Origin: a marine actinobacterium MedAcidi-G1
GTDB taxonomy: Bacteria; Actinomycetota; Acidimicrobiia; Acidimicrobiales; MedAcidi-G1
Reading direction: 5' to 3'
Assembly (NCBI GenBank): GCA_000817085.1
Contig: JUEM01000002.1
Location: 24,796-88,795, forward strand
DNA: 64,000 nucleotides
Each line of letters begins with the position of its first letter. The stretch's first letter is position 1. The notes under the pieces were generated by a model. That model did no database searches. It worked only from the letters and a program-made list of their open reading frames with translations, and was not told the origin of the DNA. Below, piece after piece: positions 44,876-53,035 of the stretch. Position numbers and translations under genes: made by a program.

Positions 44876-45730
44876 GTGCAGGAGATTCTCGCAATAGATA
44901 TCGGTGCAACTAAGCTTGCTGTAGCCCGAGTCACTTCAGATGGTGTGATTGAGAAACAATCTTCGACTCCCACAGAAGCGGATAATGGAGAAGAGCTATT
45001 TGATAAGTTGCTTTCTTTATCTAAAGAAGTTTTGGGAGAAGTCGAAGTTGAAGGTTGTGGAGTAGGGAGCGCAGGACCCATGAGCAACCATGGGGAAGAG
45101 ATTTCCCCATTAAATATCCCTCAATGGAGAAACTTTCCACTCCGACTGAAATTATCGGAAGCTCTTGGTTTGCCGGTAATTCTTGATAATGATGCTAAAG
45201 CAGTTGCTCTGGGGGAAGGTTGGAAAGGAGCGGCTTCTGGGCAACAAAACTATTTAGCGATGGTCGTTTCAACAGGAATTGGCGGCGGCCTCGTACTTGA
45301 CGGCAGACTCGTGGAAGGCGAAATGGGAAACGCCGGTCATATAGGACATGTAAATGTTCAAAGTGACGGCCCTTTATGTTTATGTGGTAGTAGTGGTTGT
45401 CTTGAAGCGGTTGCTTCAGGTGCTGCAATAGAGAAGGAAACAGGTAGACCCGCAGTTGAAGCATCAGAAGAAATAAAGATTAGAAGTGGTTATTTTGTCG
45501 GAAAAGCTATTTCGATCGCAGTTAATTTACTGAATGTATCCACAGTTCTGATCGGTGGTTCAGTTGCTCTAGGGTTCGGATCTGTTTTTATAAACAAGGT
45601 TCGTTCAACAGCTGAAGATTTTTGTGGTCTTGACTTTACTCAAAATCTTCAAATCAATTATGTCGGCCTTAAAGAAGAGGCTCCTTTAATTGGGGCCGCT
45701 GCTATTTGGCTGAATGCAAAAGGCACCTGA
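44876..45730 (+). CDS. ROK-family sugar kinase
   Basis: A 284-residue ROK protein, probably a glucokinase. The phosphate-binding AIDIGATKLAVA is at the start, GIGGGLVLDGRL is the ATP/sugar loop, and GHIGH followed by CLCGSSGCLE holds the His and three Cys of the zinc site. It lacks a DNA-binding domain, so it is an enzyme rather than a ROK repressor. GTG 44876 is preferred, since AAGGAG lies seven bases upstream; ATG 44870 would be too close to it. Confidence 0.85.
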   Translation: MQEILAIDIGATKLAVARVTSDGVIEKQSSTPTEADNGEELFDKLLSLSKEVLGEVEVEGCGVGSAGPMSNHGEEISPLNIPQWRNFPLRLKLSEALGLPVILDNDAKAVALGEGWKGAASGQQNYLAMVVSTGIGGGLVLDGRLVEGEMGNAGHIGHVNVQSDGPLCLCGSSGCLEAVASGAAIEKETGRPAVEASEEIKIRSGYFVGKAISIAVNLLNVSTVLIGGSVALGFGSVFINKVRSTAEDFCGLDFTQNLQINYVGLKEEAPLIGAAAIWLNAKGT

Positions 45731-45733
45731 CCG

Positions 45734-45994
45734 ATGTTGACTTGGAAATGGTTAGCAAAGCTTTTCTTTGCCTTACTCTGCAAACCTTCATTGTGGATTT
45801 CAGCTATCAAACAAGTTTTTATGCTCGCTAAAAACAGATGGCCATTAGTTTTTCCATTTTTACCATTTCCTAGTAGTGATTTTATGGAGTTTAGACTTAT
45901 CACTTATCAAGGCGAGGTCGAAAAACTGCCGGAAGTTAAAGTTGTAATTGCTTGGCTTTCATGGGTGGCTGATTTAGAAAAATTAAAGAACTGA
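45734..45994 (+). CDS. Small conserved-type protein, unknown
   Basis: An 86-residue protein with a basic, Trp-rich first half (about 1-40, one helix that may be amphipathic or membrane-bound), then FPFLPFPSSDFMEFRLITYQG and a C-terminal helix with WLSWVADLE. I do not recognise a domain. It starts 3 bases after the ROK gene and ends 4 bases before the lipoate-ligase-like gene, so it is part of one operon. Confidence 0.6.
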   Translation: MLTWKWLAKLFFALLCKPSLWISAIKQVFMLAKNRWPLVFPFLPFPSSDFMEFRLITYQGEVEKLPEVKVVIAWLSWVADLEKLKN

Positions 45995-45998
45995 ACTC

Positions 45999-46640
45999 GT
46001 GGAAAGTTGGATTATAAAAAAATCTGCAGGAAGTGTTGCAGATAGACATCTCACAACTCCTACTTTTGAAACGAGACAAATTATTATTCATGAGATTGAA
46101 AACCCAACGATGGTTTTTGGAACTGCACAGAAAAACATGCCTCTAGATAAAGAGATTAAATGTGATTATGTGTATAGAAAATCAGGAGGGGGAGCCGTCT
46201 TTCTAGCGCCTGGTCAAGTCCTTTGGGTTGATTTCATTATCCCACGGAGAGATCCATTGTGGTGCAACGACATTCAACAATCCTCGCTATGGCTAGGCGA
46301 ACTTTGGGTAAAAGCTATGAAAGAAATCGGCCTTAATGGCATAGTTCACAACGATGAGATCCGAAAAAACAAACTCTCTCCGTTTGTATGTTTCGCGGGG
46401 CTAGCAACTGGTGAAGTTACAGTTTCAGGAAAAAAAACTGTTGGTATTAGTCAAAGGCGAACTCGAGAAGGGGCATGGTTTCAGTGTGCTGCTTTATTTT
46501 CATGGCCTGTTAAGGAAATCGTAGATCTTCTTCACCTGGAACCAAGAGAACAGACTATTAGTGACTTGCTTGAACTGGCAGCTCCGATTGAAGGAGACCC
46601 AGACGAGCTATTGCATGCATTAATAAAAACCATAAATTAA
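45999..46640 (+). CDS. Lipoate-protein ligase A-like protein
   Basis: A 213-residue protein of the biotin/lipoate ligase fold. The lipoate-binding RKSGGGAVFLAPGQ (about 60-73) and the family-type GISQRRTREGAWFQ are present; between them a conserved Val-Ser-Gly-Lys-Lys supplies the catalytic lysine region (about 146-150). It may attach lipoate or octanoate to carrier proteins. It is shorter than standard LplA, lacking the C-terminal domain. It begins at GTG 45999. No lipoyl carrier gene is nearby. Confidence 0.75.
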   Translation: MESWIIKKSAGSVADRHLTTPTFETRQIIIHEIENPTMVFGTAQKNMPLDKEIKCDYVYRKSGGGAVFLAPGQVLWVDFIIPRRDPLWCNDIQQSSLWLGELWVKAMKEIGLNGIVHNDEIRKNKLSPFVCFAGLATGEVTVSGKKTVGISQRRTREGAWFQCAALFSWPVKEIVDLLHLEPREQTISDLLELAAPIEGDPDELLHALIKTIN

Positions 46641-46702
46641 GTCACCTTTCATTTCTAGAAACCAAAGGAAATTTAAATAAATCTCTCTTATTGGCGCGCC
46701 TA

Positions 46703-46726
46703 TTGACAAAAGTGGGGTGTTATACT
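46703..46726 (+). promoter_or_regulatory. mraZ promoter candidate
   Basis: TTGACA is at 46703-46708 and an extended -10, TGTTATACT, at 46718-46726. The 12-base spacing between the two is too short for both to be used together, so the extended -10 may work alone, or TTGACA may pair with TAGAAA at 46726-46731 (17 bases). It drives mraZ and probably the whole dcw cluster. Confidence 0.5.
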
Positions 46727-46733
46727 AGAAATG

Positions 46734-46758
46734 TGGAGGAAAATGGGGCGAAATGGAA
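46734..46758 (+). promoter_or_regulatory. MraZ operator: three TGG boxes at 10-base period
   Basis: TGGAG (46734), TGGGG (46744) and TGGAA (46754) repeat exactly every ten bases. MraZ is known to bind TGGGN-type direct repeats with 5-base spacers upstream of its own gene. A further TGGGG at 46713 is out of this register. The boxes lie just downstream of the likely transcription start, compatible with autorepression. Confidence 0.6.
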
Positions 46759-46820
46759 CATTGTGCCTTTCCCATATTTTCTAAGAGATTTTTAATCAAG
46801 ATTTTAAAAGGGAACACAGG

Positions 46821-47246
46821 ATGCTTTTTGTAGGAACACATGAACATTCACTCGATGAAAAAGGACGTGTAGTTCTTCCCGCAAAATTTAGGTCTCGTTT
46901 TTCAGCAGAAGCTTTTATTTCACCGGCAGCAAATTGCATAGCGATTTATACCCCCGAAGCTTTTGCAGAAATGGTTTCCCGACTTCAAGTTCAAATCCAA
47001 GAGGGCAGTGTAGAACCAAAAGTACTTAGAAGACTTGCAGCTAGCTCTGATGAACAGCGCATTGACAGTCAAGGAAGATTGAGCATTCCGCAACGTTTAC
47101 GTGAATTTGCCTCCCTGGAAAATGAAGCCCTTCTATGCGGAGCGATTACGCACATAGAGATCTGGAATCCTGTTGATTGGGAAGGAATGGCTGAAGACCT
47201 TGATAGGGCCGTAGCCGACACCTTTTGGCAGGGGGGAGGAATATAA
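46821..47246 (+). CDS. mraZ: Transcriptional regulator MraZ
   Basis: A 141-residue MraZ with two AbrB-like domains (about 5-47 and 76-121). Both carry the family motif: SLDEKGRVVLPAKFR (first) and RIDSQGRLSIPQRLR (second). MraZ forms rings and represses the dcw promoter by binding TGG repeats, which are seen upstream at 46734-46758. The ATG at 46821 follows an AGGG-containing leader of about 90 bases. The last codons lie in a G-rich run (47231-47240). Confidence 0.96.
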   Translation: MLFVGTHEHSLDEKGRVVLPAKFRSRFSAEAFISPAANCIAIYTPEAFAEMVSRLQVQIQEGSVEPKVLRRLAASSDEQRIDSQGRLSIPQRLREFASLENEALLCGAITHIEIWNPVDWEGMAEDLDRAVADTFWQGGGI

Positions 47247-47271
47247 CCCACCGCTTTTAATTATTTCAATA

Positions 47272-47389
47272 TTCCGATTATGGATCGTTCTCCGAGTAAC
47301 AGATGGAAGGCCCCTCCTCCACCTCCTCCCATCAAGATCTTTAAGAAAATTCTTAAGTTAGTTATTCGGAGAACGGTCGATAGTCGGAA
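47272..47389 (+). promoter_or_regulatory. Structured RNA element in the mraZ-rsmH gap (three-way junction)
   Basis: Bases 47272-47300 pair with 47361-47389: 28 of 29 positions pair (25 Watson-Crick, 3 G-U, one G-G mismatch). Inside, GATGG (47302-47306) pairs with CCATC (47329-47333) and AGG (47308-47310) with CCT (47325-47327), leaving a C-rich loop, CCCCTCCTCCACCT (47311-47324). A second hairpin is TTAAGAA/TTCTTAA (47341-47347, 47350-47356). No T tract follows, so it is not an intrinsic terminator. An mraW RNA motif is known upstream of mraW (rsmH) in Actinobacteria; this may be a divergent member. Confidence 0.75.
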
Positions 47390-47409
47390 AATATTTTAAA
47401 GGTAATTAA

Positions 47410-48348
47410 GTGGAAAATAAATCAACTCCAAATTTTGAACATAGGGCAGTCATGATGAATGAAGTGCTTAATGTCGTTGATCGAATTCCATCGGGGATTT
47501 TTGTCGATGCGACACTTGGTGGAGGTTCCCATTCAGAAGAAATTTTAAAAAGGCGTCTTGATCTTGAACTTATAGCCATTGATCGTGACTATTCGGCACT
47601 AGAAGCTGCGCGTCAAAAACTCCAAAAATTTTCTGGAAGAGTCAGATTTTTCCATGAACCATTTTCATCATTAGAGAAAATTTTCGCTGGGGAAGACATT
47701 CTTCATATTTCTGGGTTTCTTTTTGATCTGGGTGTTTCTTCACCCCAATTAGATAATGCAGAAAGAGGCTTCAGCTATCGTTTTGACGGTCCTCTCGATA
47801 TGAGAATGGATACTCGTCAACAAAAAACAGCTTCTTATTTATTGAATAATTTAGAAGAATCTGACTTGAAGGGAATTATAGAGAGAAATTCAGACGAAAG
47901 ATTTGCGGCCCGTATCGCCACATTTATCGTAAAAAATCGCCCCATAAAAAATACTTTAGAGTTCGCTGAATTGATAAAGAAAGCGATTCCGGCGGCAGCA
48001 AGAAGGAGAGGTGGGCATCCCGCTAAGCGAACTTTCCAAGCGATTCGAATGGAAGTTAACCACGAACTTGAAGAGTTAAGTCAAGGAGTAACTACCTCTA
48101 TTGACTATTTAAAGCCAAAAGGTTGTGGAATAGTCATTTCTTATCATTCGGGTGAAGATCGCATGGTTAAGGGGTTGTTCAAAAATGTTGCAACTGGCGG
48201 TTGTAGCTGCCCCAGCAAACTCCCTTGCGTTTGCGGTGCTGTTATAAAAGGTAAATTACCTCACTCAGGTGTAACCGCTTCAAAAGAAGAAATAAAAGAA
48301 AATAGACGTGCTAAGAGCGCTCGCTTAAGAGTTTTGGAGAGCGTATGA
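47410..48348 (+). CDS. rsmH: 16S rRNA (cytosine-1402-N4) methyltransferase
   Basis: A 312-residue RsmH (MraW), which methylates C1402 of 16S rRNA. The SAM-binding motif VDATLGGGSHSEEIL is near 31-45, and FLFDLGVSSPQLDNAERGFSY-type family sequence follows, with RMD at the substrate site. The C-terminal SYHSGEDRMVK motif is present (standard SYHSLEDR). It begins at GTG 47410, 20 bases after the RNA structure, and overlaps the ftsL-like gene by 4 bases. Confidence 0.96.
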   Translation: MENKSTPNFEHRAVMMNEVLNVVDRIPSGIFVDATLGGGSHSEEILKRRLDLELIAIDRDYSALEAARQKLQKFSGRVRFFHEPFSSLEKIFAGEDILHISGFLFDLGVSSPQLDNAERGFSYRFDGPLDMRMDTRQQKTASYLLNNLEESDLKGIIERNSDERFAARIATFIVKNRPIKNTLEFAELIKKAIPAAARRRGGHPAKRTFQAIRMEVNHELEELSQGVTTSIDYLKPKGCGIVISYHSGEDRMVKGLFKNVATGGCSCPSKLPCVCGAVIKGKLPHSGVTASKEEIKENRRAKSARLRVLESV

Positions 48349-48722
48349 CGATCACAGCAGATCTTCCAGTTTCTCAAAAGAAAATAATTAAAGCTGAAAG
48401 TCAGATGCAAAAAACTGGTATTGCATTTCCTATTTTCCTTGGAGTTCTGGTCTCTTTTGTCCTTCTTATTTCAGTTGCAGGTTCACATGCTTTTTTAGTT
48501 TCCATTCAGCAAGAAGTTGATTCCCTTCAACTCAAAATCGTAGAGGAATCTGGCAACTCACAGGAATTAAGAATTGAAGTTGCTGAATTGAAAAACACTA
48601 ACAGAATTCTTTTTGCGGCAGAAGGCCGTCTAAATATGCTGGCGCCAGCTACGAGAAAACAACTACAACAAATTTCTGAGCTTCCGCCACCCTCGGGTAA
48701 CCCTTTCAGGCGATCTAGTTGA
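48345..48722 (+). CDS. ftsL: FtsL-like septum formation protein
   Basis: A 125-residue bitopic membrane protein: short cytoplasmic start, one membrane span (about 27-51), then a coiled coil (about 52-95) and a Pro-rich end. Position between rsmH and ftsI and this topology identify it as the FtsL-like divisome protein, which bridges FtsB/FtsQ and the FtsW/FtsI synthase. Sequence conservation is low in this family, so the call rests mainly on context. Confidence 0.8.
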   Translation: MTITADLPVSQKKIIKAESQMQKTGIAFPIFLGVLVSFVLLISVAGSHAFLVSIQQEVDSLQLKIVEESGNSQELRIEVAELKNTNRILFAAEGRLNMLAPATRKQLQQISELPPPSGNPFRRSS

Positions 48723-48741
48723 TTTTGGGAAGAAATAAAAT

Positions 48742-50577
48742 ATGAAGAAAAAACCTCAAGCTTCCCCTTTAAAAAGTTTTTTTAGACGCTCCATTTTTTT
48801 TGGACTTGTAATGATTCTTGTTTCGGGTGGTCTTGTTTGGAGATTAGTTTATTTTCAAATATTGGACTCTGAGCGTTACATCGCTCACGGAGCTAGTCAA
48901 AGAATGAAAACAGAAAAAGTATTTGCTCAAAGAGGGTCAATACTCGACCGGCATGGAGTTGATCTTGCAGTTTCCGTTCCAAGAAGATCCTTAGTTGCAG
49001 ATGCACGACTTGTTGAAGACCCAGTGCTGACTGCTAAAGCTCTAATCCAGATAATTGGTGGTGATCTGGAAGAATTAGAAAAAAAACTGAGTAGTGGGAA
49101 AAGATTTGTGTATCTAGCAAGACAAGTAGAGGATCGCTTTGCAGATGCAGTTTTATCTTTAAAACTTTCGGGCGTTTATACCCAGAAAGAGCAAAGCAGA
49201 GTTAGACCGGACGGAGACTCAGTACTTGCGATAGTCGGCAGGACAGACATAGATGGCAAGGGTATAAGTGGATTAGAAAAATCTCATGATGCCTATCTGG
49301 CGGGTGAGAATGGACTCAAAATAGTTGAACGCGGTCCAAGAGGTTCAACAATTCCAGGTGGAGAGTATTCGTTGGAGGCAGCTGAGAATGGTGAAACAAT
49401 CGTTTCTACTTTAGATCGTTCTCTTCAGTTCCAAGCTGAGAAAATATTGATTTCTGGAGTTGATAAAGCAGAAGCTAAAGGCGGTCTTTTGGTTGCGATG
49501 AGGCCATCAACTGGAGAAATATTAGCCTCAGTCGCTGTTGAGCGGAATCCAGATGGAGTGACACAGCAAGTTAGTGAACATCGGAGTGCGACATGGACCT
49601 TTGAACCTGGTTCGATAATAAAACCATTGACTTTTTCTGCGGTTATGGATGCTGGTGTGGCCTCAATTGACTCAGTTCGAAAAGTAGAAGACGAGATACA
49701 CGTCCATGATTCTGATTTCTCAGACTGGTTTGACCACGAGGAAGCCGAATGGTCAGTTTCTGAAATTCTCTATAGGTCATCTAATGTTGGAACTATTCTT
49801 TGGGCGCAAGAAATTGGAGCCTCGCTTTTGCATAATAAATTGCAAAAGTTTGGTCTTGGAAGAAAGAGTGAATTAAATTTTCCAGGAGAGGCAAATGGAA
49901 TTCTGCTTCCAGTTGAAAAGTGGTCGGGAACTTCTTTACCGACGATAGCTATAGGGCAAGGAGTTTCTGTAACTCCTCTACAAATGTTGACTGCATATGC
50001 AACTCTTGCCAACCGTGGTTTGAAGCCCGCGCCCACTCTCATACGAAGTATGGGGAATAATGTAGATATGACATTTGAATCTTTAAAGACTCAACCGGAA
50101 AGAATTATTGAGTCACAAACCGCTGACTCTCTAGTGCAGATAATAGAAACAGTAGTGAGTTCGGGTACCGGAAGGAATGCGCAAGTTCCTGGTTATCGAG
50201 TCGCTGGTAAGACTGGGACGGCTTGGAAACCCCAATTAGGTGGTTATGGGGAAGAAAAAGAGGATCGGCGCTATGTAGTAAGCTTTGCAGGATTTTTTCC
50301 AGTAGATGATCCTGAAATAGTCGCCTTAGTAGTAGTGGATGAGCCTTCTTCCAATGCTGATTCTGGTGGAAAAGCAGCAGCTCCAATTTTTGCAGATTTT
50401 GCTAAATTCGCAGTACGACAACTAAGGATCCCATCTGAAAATGAAAAAATCGACCCAACTTCTTCAGAACGGGTACTTGCTATCACATCAATTCAGGCTG
50501 GACTATTAAATTCATTTTCTTCGGAGTTGCCTAATAATAGATTTGATGAAGAAGTTGCGGGATCACTAGTTGAATAA
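48742..50577 (+). CDS. ftsI: Peptidoglycan transpeptidase FtsI (PBP class B)
   Basis: A 611-residue class B penicillin-binding protein: N-terminal membrane anchor (about 15-38), pedestal domain, and transpeptidase domain with SxxK at S291-K294, SxN at S346-S347-N348 and KTG at 490-492. It cross-links septal peptidoglycan with FtsW. Its stop overlaps the murE start by one base (TAATG). Length and order are standard. Confidence 0.95.
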   Translation: MKKKPQASPLKSFFRRSIFFGLVMILVSGGLVWRLVYFQILDSERYIAHGASQRMKTEKVFAQRGSILDRHGVDLAVSVPRRSLVADARLVEDPVLTAKALIQIIGGDLEELEKKLSSGKRFVYLARQVEDRFADAVLSLKLSGVYTQKEQSRVRPDGDSVLAIVGRTDIDGKGISGLEKSHDAYLAGENGLKIVERGPRGSTIPGGEYSLEAAENGETIVSTLDRSLQFQAEKILISGVDKAEAKGGLLVAMRPSTGEILASVAVERNPDGVTQQVSEHRSATWTFEPGSIIKPLTFSAVMDAGVASIDSVRKVEDEIHVHDSDFSDWFDHEEAEWSVSEILYRSSNVGTILWAQEIGASLLHNKLQKFGLGRKSELNFPGEANGILLPVEKWSGTSLPTIAIGQGVSVTPLQMLTAYATLANRGLKPAPTLIRSMGNNVDMTFESLKTQPERIIESQTADSLVQIIETVVSSGTGRNAQVPGYRVAGKTGTAWKPQLGGYGEEKEDRRYVVSFAGFFPVDDPEIVALVVVDEPSSNADSGGKAAAPIFADFAKFAVRQLRIPSENEKIDPTSSERVLAITSIQAGLLNSFSSELPNNRFDEEVAGSLVE

Positions 50578-51986
50578 TGCTTTTATCAGATCTAATTGCC
50601 AACGTTGAAGGGTCACTTGATAGTAATCAAGTCGATCCAGAAATTAAACGTGTTATCCATGACTCGCGTGAGGTTAGTGAGGGAGATATTTTTTGCTGTC
50701 TAAGGGGTGAAACTACAGATGGCCACAATTACATACAAGAAGCAATAGATTCAGGTGCTTCTGCACTTTTTGCTGAAGAAGCATCTGAATTCGATATTCC
50801 GACTTTTTTAGTTGGGGATGTTAGAAGCGAGTTGCCCCGTATTGCTTCTCGAATAGTTGGTAATCCTTCAAAAGAATTAACTGTTGTCGGAGTTACTGGC
50901 ACTAATGGCAAAACTAGTGTAGTTAACCTGTTGTCTGAGATATTGCGTAAAACAGGAATCTCTACAGCGACTATTGGGACCTTGACTGGAAAGTTAACAA
51001 CTCCCGAGTCGCCTGAACTTCAAAGGGAGTTAAGGAGGCATTGTAATAGTGGAGTTGGAGTAGTAGGTATGGAGGTTTCTTCTCATTCTCTTATTCAGAA
51101 GAGGGTAGAAGAAACTTGCTTTTCAACGGTTGCTTTCACAAATCTAAGTCACGATCATCTTGACTTTCACGGAAAAATGGAAAATTACTATAACGCTAAA
51201 GGTCTTCTGTTTAGCCGAGTTTTCTCAGAAAGAGCAGTAATTTCAACTGACGAAGAATATGGCCAGTCTTATTTTGAAAAGGCAGTTTCAAGTGGAATGG
51301 AAGTAAAAGCACTCTCATTAAAAGAAAGAGATGTTTTATTTGATCAAAATAGTTCGTCTTTTAATTGGCGAGGCAAGAGGGTAACTATTCCATTGGGTGG
51401 ACCTTTTGCTTTCTCTAATGCACTTGTTTCTGCAGAGATTGCGATTCAACTTGGATTAGAGACGGCAGATATTATAGCTGGATTGAAATCTGCAAATCCT
51501 ATTGAAGGTCGATTTGAGCCTCTAGTGATTACTGAAGGCATATCTGCAATCATCGACTACGCACATACTCCGTCTGCGCTCGGAGAACTTCTTGAAGGGT
51601 GTCGAAAAATAGCCACAGGACGAATTATTCTTGTTTTTGGCTGTGGTGGTGATAGAGATTCCGAAAAACGTCCATTGATGGGAGAAGTCGCAAGTAGAGG
51701 AGCTGATGTGAATATTTTGACAAGCGATAATCCGCGTAGCGAAGATGCAGAAAAAATAATTTCTGAAATTATTTCAGGTATGTCTATAAACCCTCAAAGT
51801 GTCTACGTTGATAGGCGACAAGCTATAGAAGAAGCTGTTGATGAAGCTAAATCTGGTGATCTAATCGTAATAGCAGGGCGAGGACACGAGAAATATCAAG
51901 AGATTAAAGGTGAGAAAGTTCCCTTTTCTGACAAGTCAGTATTGTTAGAGAAAGTTGCACAGTTGTCTTCTTCTGGAGAGCGATGA
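50577..51986 (+). CDS. murE: UDP-MurNAc-tripeptide synthetase (meso-DAP-adding)
   Basis: A 469-residue Mur ligase. The ATP-binding GVTGTNGKTS is at about 104-113, and the DNPR motif at 384-387 points to meso-diaminopimelate rather than lysine as the added residue. It works after MurD in the cytoplasm. Its stop overlaps the mraY start by 4 bases (ATGA). That leaves no space for murF, which normally lies here; the length rules out a MurE-MurF fusion. Confidence 0.96.
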   Translation: MLLSDLIANVEGSLDSNQVDPEIKRVIHDSREVSEGDIFCCLRGETTDGHNYIQEAIDSGASALFAEEASEFDIPTFLVGDVRSELPRIASRIVGNPSKELTVVGVTGTNGKTSVVNLLSEILRKTGISTATIGTLTGKLTTPESPELQRELRRHCNSGVGVVGMEVSSHSLIQKRVEETCFSTVAFTNLSHDHLDFHGKMENYYNAKGLLFSRVFSERAVISTDEEYGQSYFEKAVSSGMEVKALSLKERDVLFDQNSSSFNWRGKRVTIPLGGPFAFSNALVSAEIAIQLGLETADIIAGLKSANPIEGRFEPLVITEGISAIIDYAHTPSALGELLEGCRKIATGRIILVFGCGGDRDSEKRPLMGEVASRGADVNILTSDNPRSEDAEKIISEIISGMSINPQSVYVDRRQAIEEAVDEAKSGDLIVIAGRGHEKYQEIKGEKVPFSDKSVLLEKVAQLSSSGER

Positions 51987-53035
51987 TACGAATTCTTATC
52001 GCAGCTGCAATTGCAATGGTGGTTTCTTTGATCTTGAGCCGAACTCTAGTTTTTTGGTTAACTCGATTAAAGATTGGTCAGCCAATTCGTGAGGATGGCC
52101 CAGCAGGTCACATAACGAAAGCAGGAACCCCGACAATGGGCGGCGTGGGGATTGTAGCCGGGGCTACAGCTGGGTATGCCATTAGTGACTTGTACCACGG
52201 GATTTACACCCAAACTGGAATTTTTGTAATGCTCAGTATTATTGGAGCAGGAGCGGTGGGACTGATTGATGACTGGATCAAAGTAGTCCGCGAGAGAAAT
52301 CTGGGTTTAAATAAAAAAACAAAAATGTTTGGCCTTTTATTGGTAGCAGTAATTTTTGCTATTTTGATGACTACTTACTCTCCGGTTCATACCCAAATTT
52401 CTTTTACGCGTTTTGACTATCCGGGTTGGGAAATCGGTGAAATTTTGTGGGGCCTATGGGCAGTTATTCTTATTTCAGGATCGGCAAATGCTGTCAACTT
52501 AACTGATGGACTCGATGGACTGGCTGCAGGAGCTGGCGTTTTTTGTTTCGGGGCATTTGGAGTTATTTCATTCTGGCAGTTCCGGTATCCAGATTTGTAC
52601 GATGTTCCGCATGCTTTAGATCTAGCAGTAATTTCGGCGGCAATGGCGGGTGCATGTCTAGGTTTTTTATGGTGGAATTCTGCACCAGCACAGATTTTTA
52701 TGGGTGACACTGGATCTTTAGCGATAGGAACTGGACTTGCTGCACTTTCGCTCGCGACAAATACTCAACTTCTCTTACCTATAGTTGCCGGATTATTTGT
52801 TGTGGAGACCCTTTCAGTAATAATTCAAATATTAGGTTTCAGATTTTTTTCTAAGCGGAGAGTTTTTAAAATGGCTCCTCTGCATCATCATTTTGAACTA
52901 TCTGGTTGGCCTGAAACGACTGTGATTGTACGTTTTTGGATGATGTCTGGTCTTTGCACCGCTCTTGGCATCGGTCTTTTTTATGGTGACTCACTCAGGT
53001 CTGGAATAGTCGGACTGATTGCCGGTACTTATTGA
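51983..53035 (+). CDS. mraY: Phospho-MurNAc-pentapeptide transferase
   Basis: A 350-residue polytopic enzyme that makes lipid I by moving phospho-MurNAc-pentapeptide to undecaprenyl phosphate. Family motifs are the cytoplasmic DDWIKV loop, NAVNLTDGLDGLA and FMGDTGSLAIG with the catalytic aspartates, and the late MAPLHHHFEL histidine cluster. About ten membrane spans. It is coupled to murE upstream (4-base overlap) and to murD downstream (TGATG). Confidence 0.97.
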   Translation: MIRILIAAAIAMVVSLILSRTLVFWLTRLKIGQPIREDGPAGHITKAGTPTMGGVGIVAGATAGYAISDLYHGIYTQTGIFVMLSIIGAGAVGLIDDWIKVVRERNLGLNKKTKMFGLLLVAVIFAILMTTYSPVHTQISFTRFDYPGWEIGEILWGLWAVILISGSANAVNLTDGLDGLAAGAGVFCFGAFGVISFWQFRYPDLYDVPHALDLAVISAAMAGACLGFLWWNSAPAQIFMGDTGSLAIGTGLAALSLATNTQLLLPIVAGLFVVETLSVIIQILGFRFFSKRRVFKMAPLHHHFELSGWPETTVIVRFWMMSGLCTALGIGLFYGDSLRSGIVGLIAGTY

